Below, in pieces: positions 1 to 12,463 of a stretch of 64,000 bases of DNA. This DNA is from Guyanagaster necrorhizus (lineage: Eukaryota; Basidiomycota; Agaricomycetes; Agaricales; Physalacriaceae). The position numbers were made by a program, and so were the translations under genes. Within the stretch, counting starts at the first letter, position 1; every line of letters begins with the position of its first letter. The stretch spans positions 1 through 64,000 of the forward strand of contig NW_025064884.1 of assembly GCF_019112545.1 (NCBI RefSeq), written 5' to 3'. Below the pieces are notes generated by a model. It ran no database searches. It worked only from the letters and a program-made list of their open reading frames with translations, and had not been told where the DNA came from.

Positions 1-72
1 GGAAGCGGTCGGAGTCCGGTGGGTAGTGTGATTGGATTCGTGGTTGGTTGAGGTGACACGGAGGCCGGCGGC

Positions 73-3000
73 ATGCGCGTAACAAAGGCCCAGATCGAGA
101 CATTGACATCCCGATCAACCCATGCAGTCACCGCCTTAATCGACAGCGGCTGCATGGGAAGCAGTATCAACAGAGCTTTCGTCAACAAGCATAAATTGCC
201 TACTAGGGCAATAGCAGCCTCTATTCCCATTTATAACATGGATGGAACCAAGAACCAAGCCGGATCGATTACTGAATATGTTGAGCTCAGGCTCACTATC
301 GGTGATCATTCGGAATGAATTGACTTGGCAGTAACTGACCTGGGGACTAAGAAAATATTCCTCGGACATGACTGGCTCATCAGACATAACTCGTTAATCA
401 ATTGGAAGACCAAGCGTATCACCTTTGCCCGATGTCGATGCCAGGGAATCCCATTCAAATTACTGGACAGTGACTCCAAGGACAGATGGGACGAAGAAAT
501 GGAAGATAGTGAAATGATCCTTGCGATCAACCCTCAGAGGGCCATTAACATTCAAGCAACACACCATGCTAATGACCTAGCAGCGAGGGCTAATGCGGAA
601 AAAGAAGAGAAGACATTCGAGGAGATGGTACCCATGTGGGCCTGTGATTTTTGGGATTTATTTGAAAAAGAAAGTTTCGACAAACTACCTGACATGAAAC
701 CTTGGGACCACACCATTGAATTAATCCCTAATGCCAATGCCAACCTAAATTGCAAGTGCTATCCACTTAGCAATAATGAACAACAAGAACTGGATAAGTT
801 TTTAGAAGAAAACTTATCCAGTGGAAGGATCCAGCCATCAAAGTCACTAATGGCATCCCCTTTCTTCTTCGTCAAAAAGAAGGATGGGAAGCTCCAACCA
901 GTACAAGATTATTGGAAGTTAAATGAGATGACAGTCAAGAATCATTATCCACTTCCTTTAATCATGGAGTTAATAGACAAACTCCAAGGTGCTAAATATT
1001 ATACCAAATTGGATGTCCAATGGGGATATAACAACATACGCATCAAAGAAGGCAACGAATGGAAGACCACCTTCTGGACCAATCATGGTCTATTCGAACC
1101 AACAGTGATGTTCTTTGGACTCACCAATTCACTGGCCACTTTCCAATGGATGATGAACAACATCTTCAAAGATCTCATCGCCACTGGAAAAGTAATAATT
1201 TATTTGGATGACATTCTCATTATGACCAAAACCAAGGAGGAACACCGAAGGATAGTATGACAAGTATTATCCTTGATGAGGAAACATCGACTTTTTCTTA
1301 AAGCCGAAAAGTGCAAATTTGAGGTGTTAGAAACAGAATACCTCGGAGTCATCATCAGCAAAGGAAGCATTCGGATGGACCTCATTAAGATAGCGGGAGT
1401 AACCAAATGGCCAGAACCAACCAAGAAAAAGGAACTACAATCCTTTTTAGGGTTTACCAGCTTCTACTGCCGGTTCATCCAGGATTACAGCAAAATAGTC
1501 TGACCAATGACACAATTAACCGGAAATTCCCCATGGACTTGGGGAATTTCCCAATGGGAAGCATTTAACGACCTCAAACGCCGACTAGCCGAAGACGTTA
1601 TTCTAGCCATACCAAGTCAGGACAGAAGGTTCCAAGTGGAAGCCGACTCCAGCGAAGGCACAATTGGAGCTGTACTTTCACAAGAACAGGATGGCAAATA
1701 GTGACCCGTCGCCTTTATGTCAAAAGCACTCACAGTAACTGAGTGCAACTATGAAATCTATGATAAAGAACTCCTAGCCATAATGCTCACTCTTGCTGAA
1801 TGGCAGCATTATCTCATTGGAGCCAATCACACTTTCGAGATCTGGATGGATCACCAAAACCTTTGGTATTTCTAACAGCCCCAAAAGCTTAATCACAGAC
1901 AAGCTAGGTGGGTGATAGAACTATCAGAATACAAGTATATGCTGCACCACAAAGCTGGAGTGGCAAACAAGAAGGTCAACTTTCTCAGCTGCAGGGTGGA
2001 TCACAACCAAGGAGGGGAAGACAACAAAGAAGTCATATTATTATGATCAGAACACTTCCGGGCAATGATCATGCCCATGGAAGAAGAAATCTATGAATGC
2101 ATCAAAAGCGTTACTCAGGATCCCCACAAGTGGGATCAAAGAATTGCCCTATTACTCAACCATGAGCATGGGCTAACAAAAGAAGGAGGACTGATCCGTT
2201 ATGATGAGCGGATCTACATTCCATGAGATCAAAAACTACGGGGCGATATTATCACCATGAGTCATGATCACATGACTGCAGGACACCCTGAAATTGCAAA
2301 AATGAAGGAATTAGTCTTAAGAGAATACTGGTGGCCTAAAATAGACTATGATATCACCCGATATGTCAAAGCTTGCAAGGTTTGCCAGCGAGGCAAGACT
2401 TCAACACAACCCAGGGTAGCGCCACTCCACCAAAATGAGGTCTCTTCATCACCATGGACCCACATCTCGGTAGACATGATAACCAGACTCCCCAAAAGTG
2501 ATGGCTATGATGCAATTATCGTCATAGTTGATCGCTTCTCAAAAGCAATCATTCCAATCGCCTGTTTCACAGAATTGACATTCAAAGGATGAGCAAAAAT
2601 ACTATGAGACGAGGTGTATGCCAAGTATGGCATGCCTCAAGTAGTAATTTCAGACAGGGGACTACAATTCATGTCCAAATTCTTAGACGACTTGTACTGA
2701 CTCCTAAACATCAAACAAAACACCTCAATAGCATATCATCCACAGACAGACGGCCAAACAGAATGGGCAAACCAAGAAATTGAAAAGTACTTATGGCTCT
2801 TCATCAGCTACAGACAAGATGACTAGATGGAATGGCTCACACTTGCAGCATTCCAGCACAACAACAGAATTCACTCTGCAATGGGTAAAACACCGTTCTT
2901 TGTGAACTATGGACGGAACCCATCAGTTGCACAAACTGGTTGAGTCCATACAACAATGCTGGCTTCAACCACCTTTGCATCAATGATGGCAAAGATCCAT

Positions 3001-3600
3001 GAGGAGACCAAGACCGCCCTTGACAAGGCTGCCTTAACAATGAAAAAGCAGTATGACAAACACAAATGCCCAGCTCATGAGTATTCAACCAATGACAAAG
3101 TTTGGTTGGATACCACAAATCTTCATCTCCCACAGCCAAAACAAAAACTGGCAGACAGACAAACTGGACCCTTCAAAGTGATCGCGAAAATCAGCAAATC
3201 AGCATACAAGTTGCAGCTCTCAGCAACTTGGAAAATTCATAATGTTTTTAATGAAACATTGTTAACACCATACATCGCACCGGCCTTCCCAAACCAAGAA
3301 AAACCACCTCCACCACCAGCTGAACTCATCGATGATGAAGAACACTACAAAATCGATGAGGTACTAAATCACAAAACTCGAAAGATTAAAGGACAAGATG
3401 GAGGCATGAAAACAACCATTGACTATTTGGTCAGTTGGAAAGGGTATGGACTGGAGTCAAACCAGTGAGTCAACGAGAAATACATGAATGCCACTAATGC
3501 AATTCATGACTATGAACTGCGAAACAACAAAATTACTATGGGACATACAACAAGAAGCAATATATCTCAAGTACATGATGGATCCACAGGCAGCCTGTGA
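73..3600 (+). pseudogene. Decayed Ty3/gypsy Pol polyprotein of copy A
   Basis: A single + frame (position 1 mod 3) carries the whole Pol with no frameshift, broken only by stops at 316, 1258, 1501, 1699, 1702, 1873, 2044, 2224, 2590, 2698, 2824, 2941 and 3466. Visible motifs are: protease ALIDSG near 133; RT FFVKKKDG near 865 and YLDD at 1201-1212; integrase zinc-binding H-H-C-C (2266-2390); the D, D, E residues near 2473, 2650 and 2763; and a chromodomain with EEHYKIDEVL and YLVSWKGYG (3337-3450). Where copy C or the family consensus shows the ancestral codon, most stops fit CGA to TGA or TGG to TAG/TGA, that is, transitions. The gene is dead. The last stop at 3598 may be genuine. Confidence 0.9.
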
Positions 3601-3827
3601 TATATCAAAAGTCACGACATAATGACAGACCCAAATGCACAGTCCAAAAACAGATACAGGCACAGCCCAATGCTCTCACAGTTCGAGATCCTGTGACAGG
3701 CACACAAAATAACAAAGGGCCAATGTTTTTATGAATCTTCGACTGATGGATGGGTCCAGCAGGTCACCCACCTCCTATGATGGGGGGGGAGTCATACCCT
3801 TAACTTAACCATCGGGATGATGGTCTT

Positions 3828-3840
3828 AAGGAGAGGGTAA
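3828..3840 (+). other. Polypurine tract of copy A
   Basis: The tract aaggagagggtaa lies directly against the start of the 3' LTR, the position of the plus-strand primer in LTR retrotransposons. The same position in copy C reads aagaagagggtaa. Confidence 0.75.
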
Positions 3841-4369
3841 TGTTACGATTTTTTCTATTTTCCTATTTCTTTTCCCTTCTTTTCCTCAGAAATGACCTCT
3901 ATCTTCACTTAGTCAGGGTGCTTAGGCCAGCGCTTAGGACCATGGGAATGCTTAGCTCAGCACCCAAGTCGGTCACTCTCTTACCATAACGCTGTGTGCT
4001 GTGAAGGGAGAGACAGTATCCTTTTTATCTTCAGCCGACAGTGCAACAACCACAGCACAACAGCAAGACAACAGCTTTTGTGGAGAGCCTGGCAACAGCA
4101 GGGGGAGCAGCTCTACAGCAGACAATATCTTTTGTGAACAGTTATTTATAACGCGATAACAGAACAGTATTTAAGTAGCTTAGTTCTCGCTGTAATACCT
4201 CAGTCTCGAACTAAAGTTTATTTTCACCAAACTACTCTCGAGCTCTTACTACTTGAGCCTTGATTCACTTCTGCTATTAACCTCAGTGAACTCAGTCAGA
4301 CATACCCGAAGTGCGAGGTACCGAACTGTTTATCATGTGTTGATAGTCACATAAGACTTGGGCTTAACA
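3841..4369 (+). repeat. 3' LTR of copy A, 529 bp
   Basis: The LTR begins TGTTACG and ends GGCTTAACA, giving the terminal inverted repeat TGTTA/TAACA. It aligns along its length with the LTRs at 6720-7140 (reverse) and 12464-12917. I counted 13 CpG by eye. The partner LTR lies outside the window, so target-site duplication and LTR divergence cannot be measured here. Confidence 0.9.
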
Positions 4370-6664
4370 ACAAGGAAGTGGTCTATATCATCGGAGGCTC
4401 TCTTGAAAGGTCGGGGCTTTCATAATAGGTCAGGCCAACATTAAAGAATGGCTGCATTGTAAGGCAAGGCTTCCATTGGGTTGGGATACTCATCGAAAGG
4501 GGGGTGGTGCCACTTGTTGGGTGGTCCAGAGAATGAATGAAGAGAGCCATCGTCTGTGACTGGGCTTTCAGAAGGTTGTTTGGTTCTTTTGACAATGACC
4601 CCATTCTGTATGGTGAACCCAAGCTGGATGGCTTCTGGGTCATCTTGGACCAGTTCCTTCTCTGTTCCACTTGTTTCGGCTTCATCAGAGAGTGGCTGTC
4701 CTCTGAGAAGGTGAGCTCCCCTTCCAGTCTACAGGTTCCGATAACCGATCAGCTTGTCTGGTGGCCATGGTCGGCTCCTGGTTAACTGCATTGCTGTGGT
4801 TTCAGCTGATATGTCAGAGCATGAAAAGGTGCTATGGAGTGAGGGAGCAGTGTATACAGCTCGTTTTAGTAGTGTTGGTGGTGTTCTCAGCATGGGGCAT
4901 ATCCATGCCAATATAGGATATGCTAGCAGCCACTGAACCTGGTCTTCAGGATGCCTTTGATTGTATTAGGTCACAGCATAGTCTGTTGCTGTGTGCTTCA
5001 GAATTTCTGTTCATTGGTCAGTCTTGGAATGTAAATATAATTGTCCTATCTGCGATACTACTCAGGTAGCATCATGCCATAAGAAGTTTACCCCTCGGTA
5101 ATAGTACTCCTGGTACTCCTGCATTCTGGCCTTCACTATCTCCTGTTTCAGTTCTTCTTTGTCTGTCGTTTCTACTATCCCTAGTCTCATGATCCCTCTA
5201 GGGCAGGGTGGATCACTGCTTTCAGTTTCCTCCTCCTCTGTGGCCTCATCATTCCCTTCCTCCTTGAGGAGGGAAGCGGCAGACAGGGCGTAGGATCTCA
5301 CATCCTCTCTTGGCTGTATCATTGTTATGCTGCCCTGGCTGTATGCTCAGCCCAGTAGTTGCAGGACCTGGTGTATAGTTGTAGGCTGCAGAGGTTCATG
5401 TGCCAATATCAGAGTCATACCAGTTTCTGCCAGTAGCTCACACTGCCTCCACTCACTCATGATAGAGGCAGATGTTCTATCTGTAGTTGTCATTGATAAG
5501 CTGACTAATGACCTGACTTCTGAGAAATCCTCAGAGGGCACAGGCAGGGATGTGGGCATTACCGAGGACTCAAAGTCTGTAATGTCTGAGAATGGACTCG
5601 TCACTCCCAATGATAGAGTCTGCGCTGGGTGTTCTTTGAGAAGGGGGATATTCGGGAGTTAGGAGGCTGTCTGCTTGATACCCTGAAGTTCTGTTCCTAG
5701 AGGAGCTAGGCTCTCAGAAGACTGGGGTCGAGAGAGAGCCATCTGCTCATATGGGAGCAAGGACACTCTGGACCTCGGGTTGAAGTCCATACTAATTGAT
5801 AATGTTGGCCCTGGTGAGTTGATCTCTTTCGACTTCGCACTGGCAACTTCGGTTTTGCTCATCGAACTAGGTGGCTGTCCTACTCTGAAGCTCCTCCTCT
5901 TCGCTGCAGTTCTCACATTCTCTATGTACTAGCTGTGGGTTATGCTGCCTACATTTCTCTTGTTGGATAGTGTCACTGTAGTTGAAGGGGATGGTAAGGT
6001 CCCAGGTGGGGAAGTACCAGTGAACGGTTTCTTCCCATACTCGTCGTCGATGTTCTTCATCATTCTAGGGGTTCCCTCCCATCTGAGGGCTGACTCTAGT
6101 GATGGGAGCAGGGCTGTGAGGCTGACTTCGAGGAGTTGAGGATCAGGATTGTTGAGCCAGCTGAGTGGCATCGAGAGAGTTCCAGACATAATTGGCAATC
6201 CCATGGGTTCAGGGGGCTGTAGATGGATCAGGAGAGAGAGACTGCTCAAAGAAGTCTATCGGGAGATCCTGATCTTCACCATGAAGGACTGTGTTCAGTA
6301 CAAGGATGCTGTGTCCTTCTGAGATGCCAGAGTGTTGGTTTCCAGGTCAGGGGGAGTACTATCCTCCCACTTCTTCTTCACCATTCTCTGGATGCAAGCC
6401 ACTAGGCCTGGCTTCTGGGGGCTGGTAGGTTGTTCATCTGGATTCAGAGATGTCATGTAGAGAGAGGTCTGGGGTTATGTTTCATAGAATTTCACGAATA
6501 CATAGAAATTCATTGTAATGTCTGAGGGCCCAGGCAGTGATTGAATGGCATCCCTGGCACAGCTGAATGATCACCAACAATCCTATTAATGTTCCGACAA
6601 TGGAAGAAAGGAGTTCGAAGAACTCATGATCGAAGTTTGGGTCGATAGAAGTAGTGGGAGGCAT
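4370..6664 (-). pseudogene. Decayed gag N-terminal region of copy B
   Basis: A chain of minus-strand reading-frame pieces starts near 6664 (begins MPPTTSIDPNFDHEF) and continues through 6249-5929, 5916-5659, 5610-5347, 5322-5062 and 4911-4383. The pieces are separated by stops or small shifts. The stretch from about 4690 to 4381 aligns with copy C 7430-7679: LGFTIQNGVIV versus LRFTIQDRVIV, then PNPMEALPYNAAILQC versus PNPIGALPHDAAILQC, then FKRASDDID in both. This identifies it as the N-terminal part of the family's gag. A possible membrane-like hydrophobic run near the start (IVGTLIGLLVII) is unusual for gag. No host gene is supported here. Confidence 0.65.
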
Positions 6665-6719
6665 TCAGTTTCTCAGCACAATTGAGCTTAAGAAAGGGAA
6701 GATACAGCTTCAAGCTAAT

Positions 6720-7140
6720 TGTTAGGCCCAGGTGTCACATGAGCAAAACCACATGATAAACAGCTGCCCCTTCACACTTCGAGGGATCTGCCGAGTTCAT
6801 AGTATTGGTCTTTCTTCGGAGTGACTCAAGGTCTGTAATAGACTCAAGGTAGAATGGTAGTTGTAAACTTTAGCTCGAAGCTGAGGATTTACCAGCAAGA
6901 GCTATGGCCTTAAATACAGTTTCTGTTGTACTAATAATATACTACTAATTGTGTCCTTCAGTGCCATAGTGCCCATTGTCCTTGGACATCATTACCATAT
7001 ATAAAAGGTCAATTGTGTGTCTTTAGGCATCAGTTGTCATCGATGATGAACAGGCTGATTGTGATGACTAAGCCTTTCTCACCATCTTTGACTAAGCATA
7101 AATAGAGGTGAAAGAAGAAAAAAGAGGGAAAATCATAACA
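6720..7140 (-). repeat. 5' LTR of copy B in reverse orientation, 421 bp
   Basis: On the + strand it runs TGTTAGGCCC...AATCATAACA, the reverse complement of the family LTR (ends TGTTA/TAACA). It matches the CATGTG, AAAGTTTA and GCAAGAGC-type blocks of the other two LTRs. I counted 5 CpG by eye, intermediate between copies A and C. Confidence 0.85.
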
Positions 7141-8536
7141 ACCAACTGCTGAAACTCATTCAACCAATGCTATGGTCATCACTTGTCACCCTGAAATGAG
7201 CCATATATATGGCTCCATCCATCTGAAGTACCTTTTTGTACTCTGCCCCATCATCCTGATCAATGGCAACTCAGCTCTCACAGACCTGACTGCAATCTAA
7301 GAAGGTGCTGACCTTCTATCAAAACCCCTGGACCAGCAAAGAAAGTTGAATCCTAAAGATCCAATCCTCTCCTGACCAAGCAAGTGGAAGTGGTGCCAGG
7401 AAAGAACTGATCAGGGATGACCTAGAAGCAGTATGGCTTAGATTCACTATACAAGATAGGGTTATAGTTCGAAAGAAAGAACTACCACAGAGAAGCTCAA
7501 TTATAAATGACAACTCACTTTACTCCTTCCTCAGACCATCACAGGAGTGATAGTGACTCCCATTTTCTGATTGGCCTAACCCAATAGGTGCCTTACCTCA
7601 TGATGCAGCTATCCTTTAATGTTGTCCTGACTTTTTATAAAAATCTCACTCTTTCAAGAGAGCATCTGATGATATCGACTGATTCTTTATAGACTGCAAA
7701 CAGTATTTCAAGGTCTATATAGGATATCTGAGTATAGACATAAACAAGGTGGTCTTTGCCATCTCATACCTCAAGGAGAAAGCAAAGACATAGTGGATCC
7801 TCATTTCTCTGAGCTTCTGATCATCAACTCAGGAGCACTACTGATATCTCTCATGGCCTGTCTTTAAACAGATGCTCTACAACAAGTTTATCAACCCTGC
7901 TATACAAGAAGTATATAAACAGAAGATCAAGGAGTACAAGATGGCTGATAAGACAGCCACAGATGATTTTGATGAACTGAAGCAGTTGGCCAAGCTCGCC
8001 AGAATATGGAATGACATCACAAATAATGGAAGGATGGTCAAAGCCCTCAAGCGAGGGGTTCTCTTCTTTTATATCATGATGATCTCCATGATTGGTATCT
8101 GAGCCCTAATGCTGAATGATTATGATGAATGGAAGAAGCAGATCATCAAGATGTATAAAGAGCGACAAAGGCAGAAAGCAGAATCCATAATGCTGCAAGA
8201 CTACATGAAGAAGTTGACACCACCAACTCTGAATAAATTATTGAAGACAACTGCCAGGAAATCATCAGAATCCTCTATGGCTGCCACCTATAACATATAG
8301 AAGACTAGAATGGAAACCATATATACAGGGGCAGGAAAGCCCATGGACATAGACTGGATGAAGAAGGAAGGCAAGTGCTTCAATTGTGGTCAAAAGGGCC
8401 ACATAGTGAAGGACTGCTCAAAGAAAAAGAGGATCCAGAAGGACATCAGGGCACAGATCACTAGTTTACAAAAGGAAGAAGAAGAGCTTGACATGGAAAC
8501 CAAAGTGGAGGAAGTAAAAGATGCAGCCAGCCAGTG
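7141..8536 (+). pseudogene. Gag of copy C with CCHC zinc knuckle
   Basis: This is nucleocapsid-type gag. Open pieces at 7872-8102, 8109-8300 and 8310-8537 read through the capsid-like region (YNKFINPAIQEVY, KLARIWNDIT). They reach a zinc knuckle CFNCGQKGHIVKDC at 8376-8417, which has the C-X2-C-X4-H-X4-C spacing. Upstream, 7430-7700 aligns with copy B gag. Several TGA/TAG stops and at least one frame change inactivate it. Confidence 0.8.
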
Positions 8537-11500
8537 AGTGATTCCACTGAGCTGGCCAAGAGACCTTATAGTGTGCAATTTTTAGCCACTAGTCAGACTG
8601 ATAGTACTTCTATAGTTACTCCTATGTCTATCTCTACTATGCATCCAAATATACCCCAGACTACTACTCCACACACCAATGAATCACTAAAAAAGACTTA
8701 AGCATCTATAGGCCAAACAGAGGCAGTGAGCCTCACTATCTGGCTCAAATCATTTGACACTGAATGGATCTGAAGGGCTATCAAAGATGCTAAGAATAAA
8801 GCAGCAGCAGAAGCCATACTAAAAAATTGAGTCCACCAGATATGAGTTGAAGAAGTTGTAGATGAAATGATCAAAGGAATAAGGGAAGCTGAATGAAGTC
8901 AAGCTCTGGAGTGGCTTAATGAACTTCATGGGTTATAAAAGTTCATTCAGCATTCCAAGATACTTGGATGAGACTTATTTGCTAAGGCCCAGATCAAAAC
9001 CCTTATATCTCAGATGACTCATGCAGTGATAGCTCTGATCAACAGTGGCTACATGAGAAGTTTGATCAATCAAGCCTTCATTAACAGGCACAAACTCCCA
9101 ATCCAAGCCACAGTGACACCAATTCCAGTTTATAATGCAGACAGGACTAAGAATCAGGCTGGTTCGATTACCAAATTTGTCAAGCTCAAGCTCACAATCA
9201 GGAATCATTCTAAACAGATTGACTTAGCCATAACAGACCTTGGGACCAAGGAGGTTTTTCTTGGTCATGACTGGCTAATATATTATAATCTGCTAATCAA
9301 TTGGAAGACTGAGAGGATCATGTTTGTGAAGTGCCACTGTTGAAAGATCCCATTTGAATTACTAGATGAGGATCTGGAAGATCAGTAGGATGAGGAGATA
9401 GAGGATGGGAAAACCATTCTCACCATCGACCTCCAATAAGAAATACACATTCAGGCAGTCCACTATGCCAACAACCTGACCACCAAGGTCAATGAATGCA
9501 AGAAGAAAAAAACCTTCAAAGAAATGGTTCCTGAATGAATCTAAGACTTCCAAGACTTATTTAAGAAGGAGAGTTTTGACGAGTTACCAGAACTGAAACC
9601 ATGGGATCACATAATCAAGCTGATTCTGAATGCCAATGCCAACCTGGATTGTAAGACTTATCCTCTTGGTAACAATGAACAACAAGAGCTTGACAAGTTC
9701 CTGGATGAGAATCTGTCCAGTGGGCAAATTCAACCATCCAAATCTCTAATAGCCTCACCATTCTTCTTTGTTAAGAAGAAGGATGGCAAACTCTGACTGG
9801 TCCAAGACTATCAGAAGCTTAATGAAATGACCATCAAGAATTGTTATCCTCTTCTCCTGATCTCAGAGTTAATGGACAAACTCTATGGCACCAAGTATTA
9901 CATTAAACTTAATGTTTGATGGGGCTATAACAATGTCTGCATCAAAGAGAGGGACAAATGAAAAGCAGCATTCAAAATGAATCAGAGATTGTTCAAACTA
10001 ACTGTTATATTCTTTAGACTCATGAACTCTCCTGCAACCTTTCAGTAGATGATGAATGACATTTTCAAAGAACTCATCACCACCAAAAAAGTGACCATTT
10101 ACCTTGATGATATCTTAATTATATTAAGGATAAAGGAGAAATATTGAAAGCTAGTATGACAAGTACTGGCTCTCATGAGAAAATACAAACTGTTCCTCAA
10201 GGTGGAGAAATGCAAATTTGAGATGCCTGAGACTGAGTACCTCAGAGTCATTATTAGCAAAGGAAGTATTCGAATAGACCCCATCAAGATAGCAGAGGTA
10301 ACAGAGTGGCCAGAGCTGGTCAAGAAGAAAGAATTACAGTTATTCCTTGGATTCACAAACTTCTACCAATATTTCATCCAAGACTACAGCAAGATAGTTC
10401 AGCCAATAACACAGCTGACTGGCAATGCTCTCTGGATCTGGGAGCCTTCTCAACAAACTGCCTTTGATGACCTCAAACAGTGACTAGCCAAGGACATAAT
10501 TCTCACTATTCCCACTCAGAAAGGAAAATTCTGAGTGGAGGCCAACTCTAGTGAGAGAGCCATTGGTGCTATGCTCTCTCAGGAATAAAACAAGAAGTGG
10601 CATCTGGTTGCATTTCTCTCAAAGGCACTCACTATCACTGAGCAAAACTATGAGATCTATGACAAGGAATTACTGGCTATTATGCTCACCCTTGAAGAAT
10701 GGCAGCATTATTTGATTGGAGCCACAGAAGTTTTTGAGATTTGGACAGATCATCAGAATCTTCAATACTTCTGACAATCTCAGAAACTAAACCACTATCA
10801 GATCAGATAGATTATAGAGCTTAGTCAATATCAATACACACTCCATCACAAAGCAGAAATGGCCAACAAGAAGACTGACCTCCTTAGCTGACAAGCAGAT
10901 CATGATCAGAGGGGAGCTGATAATAAAGGAGTGATATTATTATGGCCTAAACATTTCAGAGCTATGATAATGCCAACAAAAGAAGAAATCCATGAGTATA
11001 TCAAGAGTGTGACTCAGAATAACCACAAATAGGATCAGTGAGTGGCCTCATCACTCAATTATGAATGAGGAATGACGAAGGAAGAGGGATTAATCTGCTA
11101 TGATGAGTGAATCTATATTCTCCAGAATCAAGGACTATGCAGCAAAATCATCACCACTTGTCATGATCATGCAACCACCAGCCATTCTAGCATCACCAAA
11201 ACCAAGGAGTTAGTATTACAGGAATACTGGTGGTCTAAGATGGATAATGACATCATCACATATGTCAAGGCATACAAAGTCTGTCAGTGGAATAAATCAT
11301 CAATGCAGACATGAGCAGCCCCACTCCACCCAAATGAGGTTCTATCAACACCATGGATCCACATTTCTATCGACATGATTACTGGACTCTCAGACTGCAA
11401 TGGCTATGATGTGATCCTCATCATAGTCAATCAATTCTCAAAAGTGATCATCCCAATTGCCTATTCAACAGAATTAACCTTCAAGGAATGAGCTAAAATC

Positions 11501-12433
11501 CTATATGATGAGATTTATGCCAAGTATAGTATGCCTCAAGTAGTGATCTCAGACAGAGAATTTTAATTTATCTCAAAATTCCTGGATAATCTCTATCATC
11601 TTCTGAATATCAAGCAAAACACATTCACCACATACCATTCCCAAACTGACAGACAAATGGAATGAGCAAATCAAGAAGTGAAAAAGTATCTCTGCCTCTT
11701 TATTAACTATCAACAAGATGACTGGGTCAAATGGCTGGCCCTCACCACCTTCCAGCACAACAACCACATCTACTCAGCCACAAAGAAGATGCTGTTTTTC
11801 ATCAACTATGGCAGACACCCAAATGTCATGCAAACCGAATGACACTGCACCACAACCCCCACATTCACAGACTTTGTCACTATCATGGCCAAGATCCACA
11901 CCAAGATAAAAACAGCACTTGAAAAGGCAGCCTCAATGATGAAAGCCTAGTACAACAAGTGTCACTGGCCAGCACATACATATACTGTCAGTGACAAAAT
12001 ATAGCTTGACACCTCTAACCTCCACCTCTCATAACAAAAATGCAAGTTGGCTGACAAGCACACTGGCCCATTCCCAATTGTAGCCAAAATCAGGGTCAGC
12101 ATCTACAAACTCAAACTGCCACCAACCTGGAAGATTCACAATGTCTTTAACAAGATATTATTGACCTCATATATCATGCCAGCCTTCCCTAATCAAGAAC
12201 GACCTCTGCCTCTATCCTCAGACCTGATCAATGATAAGGAACACTATAAAGTCAACCAGATATTAAACCACAAACTATGCAAAGTCAGGGCAAAAGGAAG
12301 CAGAATGATCACAATGGTTGATTATCTTATCAGTTAGAAGGAATATGGTCCAGAATCTAACCAATGAGTAAACAAGAAGCAAATGAATGCCAATAAGACC
12401 ATACACAAGTATGAACTATCCCTAAATTAAGCC
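8537..12433 (+). pseudogene. Pol of copy C, heavily decayed
   Basis: The region is colinear with copy A Pol: protease ALINSG (9026), RT FFVKKKDG near 9765, the YLDD core (10099), RNase H near 10500-10790, integrase H-H-C-C near 11157-11290, and a chromodomain-like tail near 12236-12350. In the protease the catalytic DSG is NSG, so it could not have been active even without the stops. Stops are frequent (for example 9343, 9532, 9797, 9917, 9959) and mostly look like C-to-T or G-to-A changes relative to copy A. Confidence 0.85.
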
Positions 12434-12463
12434 ATCAAGATAATGGTCTTAAGAAGAGGGTAA

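Larger units (their letters stand above)
1..4369 (+). mobile_element. Ty3/gypsy chromovirus copy A (youngest of the nest, 5' end missing)
   Basis: An LTR retrotransposon on the + strand. The pol domains run in Ty3/gypsy order: aspartic protease, reverse transcriptase, RNase H, integrase, chromodomain. A purine-rich tract at 3828-3840 and a 3' LTR at 3841-4369 follow. Gag and the 5' LTR are not in the window. The LTR ends abut sequence that is the gag of another copy of the same family in reverse orientation (copy B), so A appears to have inserted into B. Its CpG content is the highest of the three copies, which suggests it is the youngest. Bases 1 to about 87 do not match the corresponding part of copy C, so the true left edge inside the window is uncertain. 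Confidence 0.9.
4370..7140 (-). mobile_element. Ty3/gypsy copy B, minus strand, interrupted by copy A
   Basis: Read on the minus strand this is a 5' LTR (7140 to 6720), a short leader, and then a gag-like coding region running down to 4370, where it stops dead against the LTR of copy A. The last gag motif before the break, FKRASDDID (4407 to 4381), is the one found in copy C at 7653-7679, so B and C belong to one family. The remainder of B (gag C-terminus, pol, 3' LTR) is expected to the left of the window, beyond copy A. Confidence 0.8.

Noticed and set aside
1908..2096. Alternative-frame ORF inside copy A Pol
   Set aside because: The RNase H to integrase frame continues in the other phase with recognisable ELSEYKYMLHHK, so this is a shadow.
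4537..6405. Several + strand open frames over copy B
   Set aside because: They are antisense to the decayed gag; the minus strand matches copy C gag, the + strand frames match nothing.
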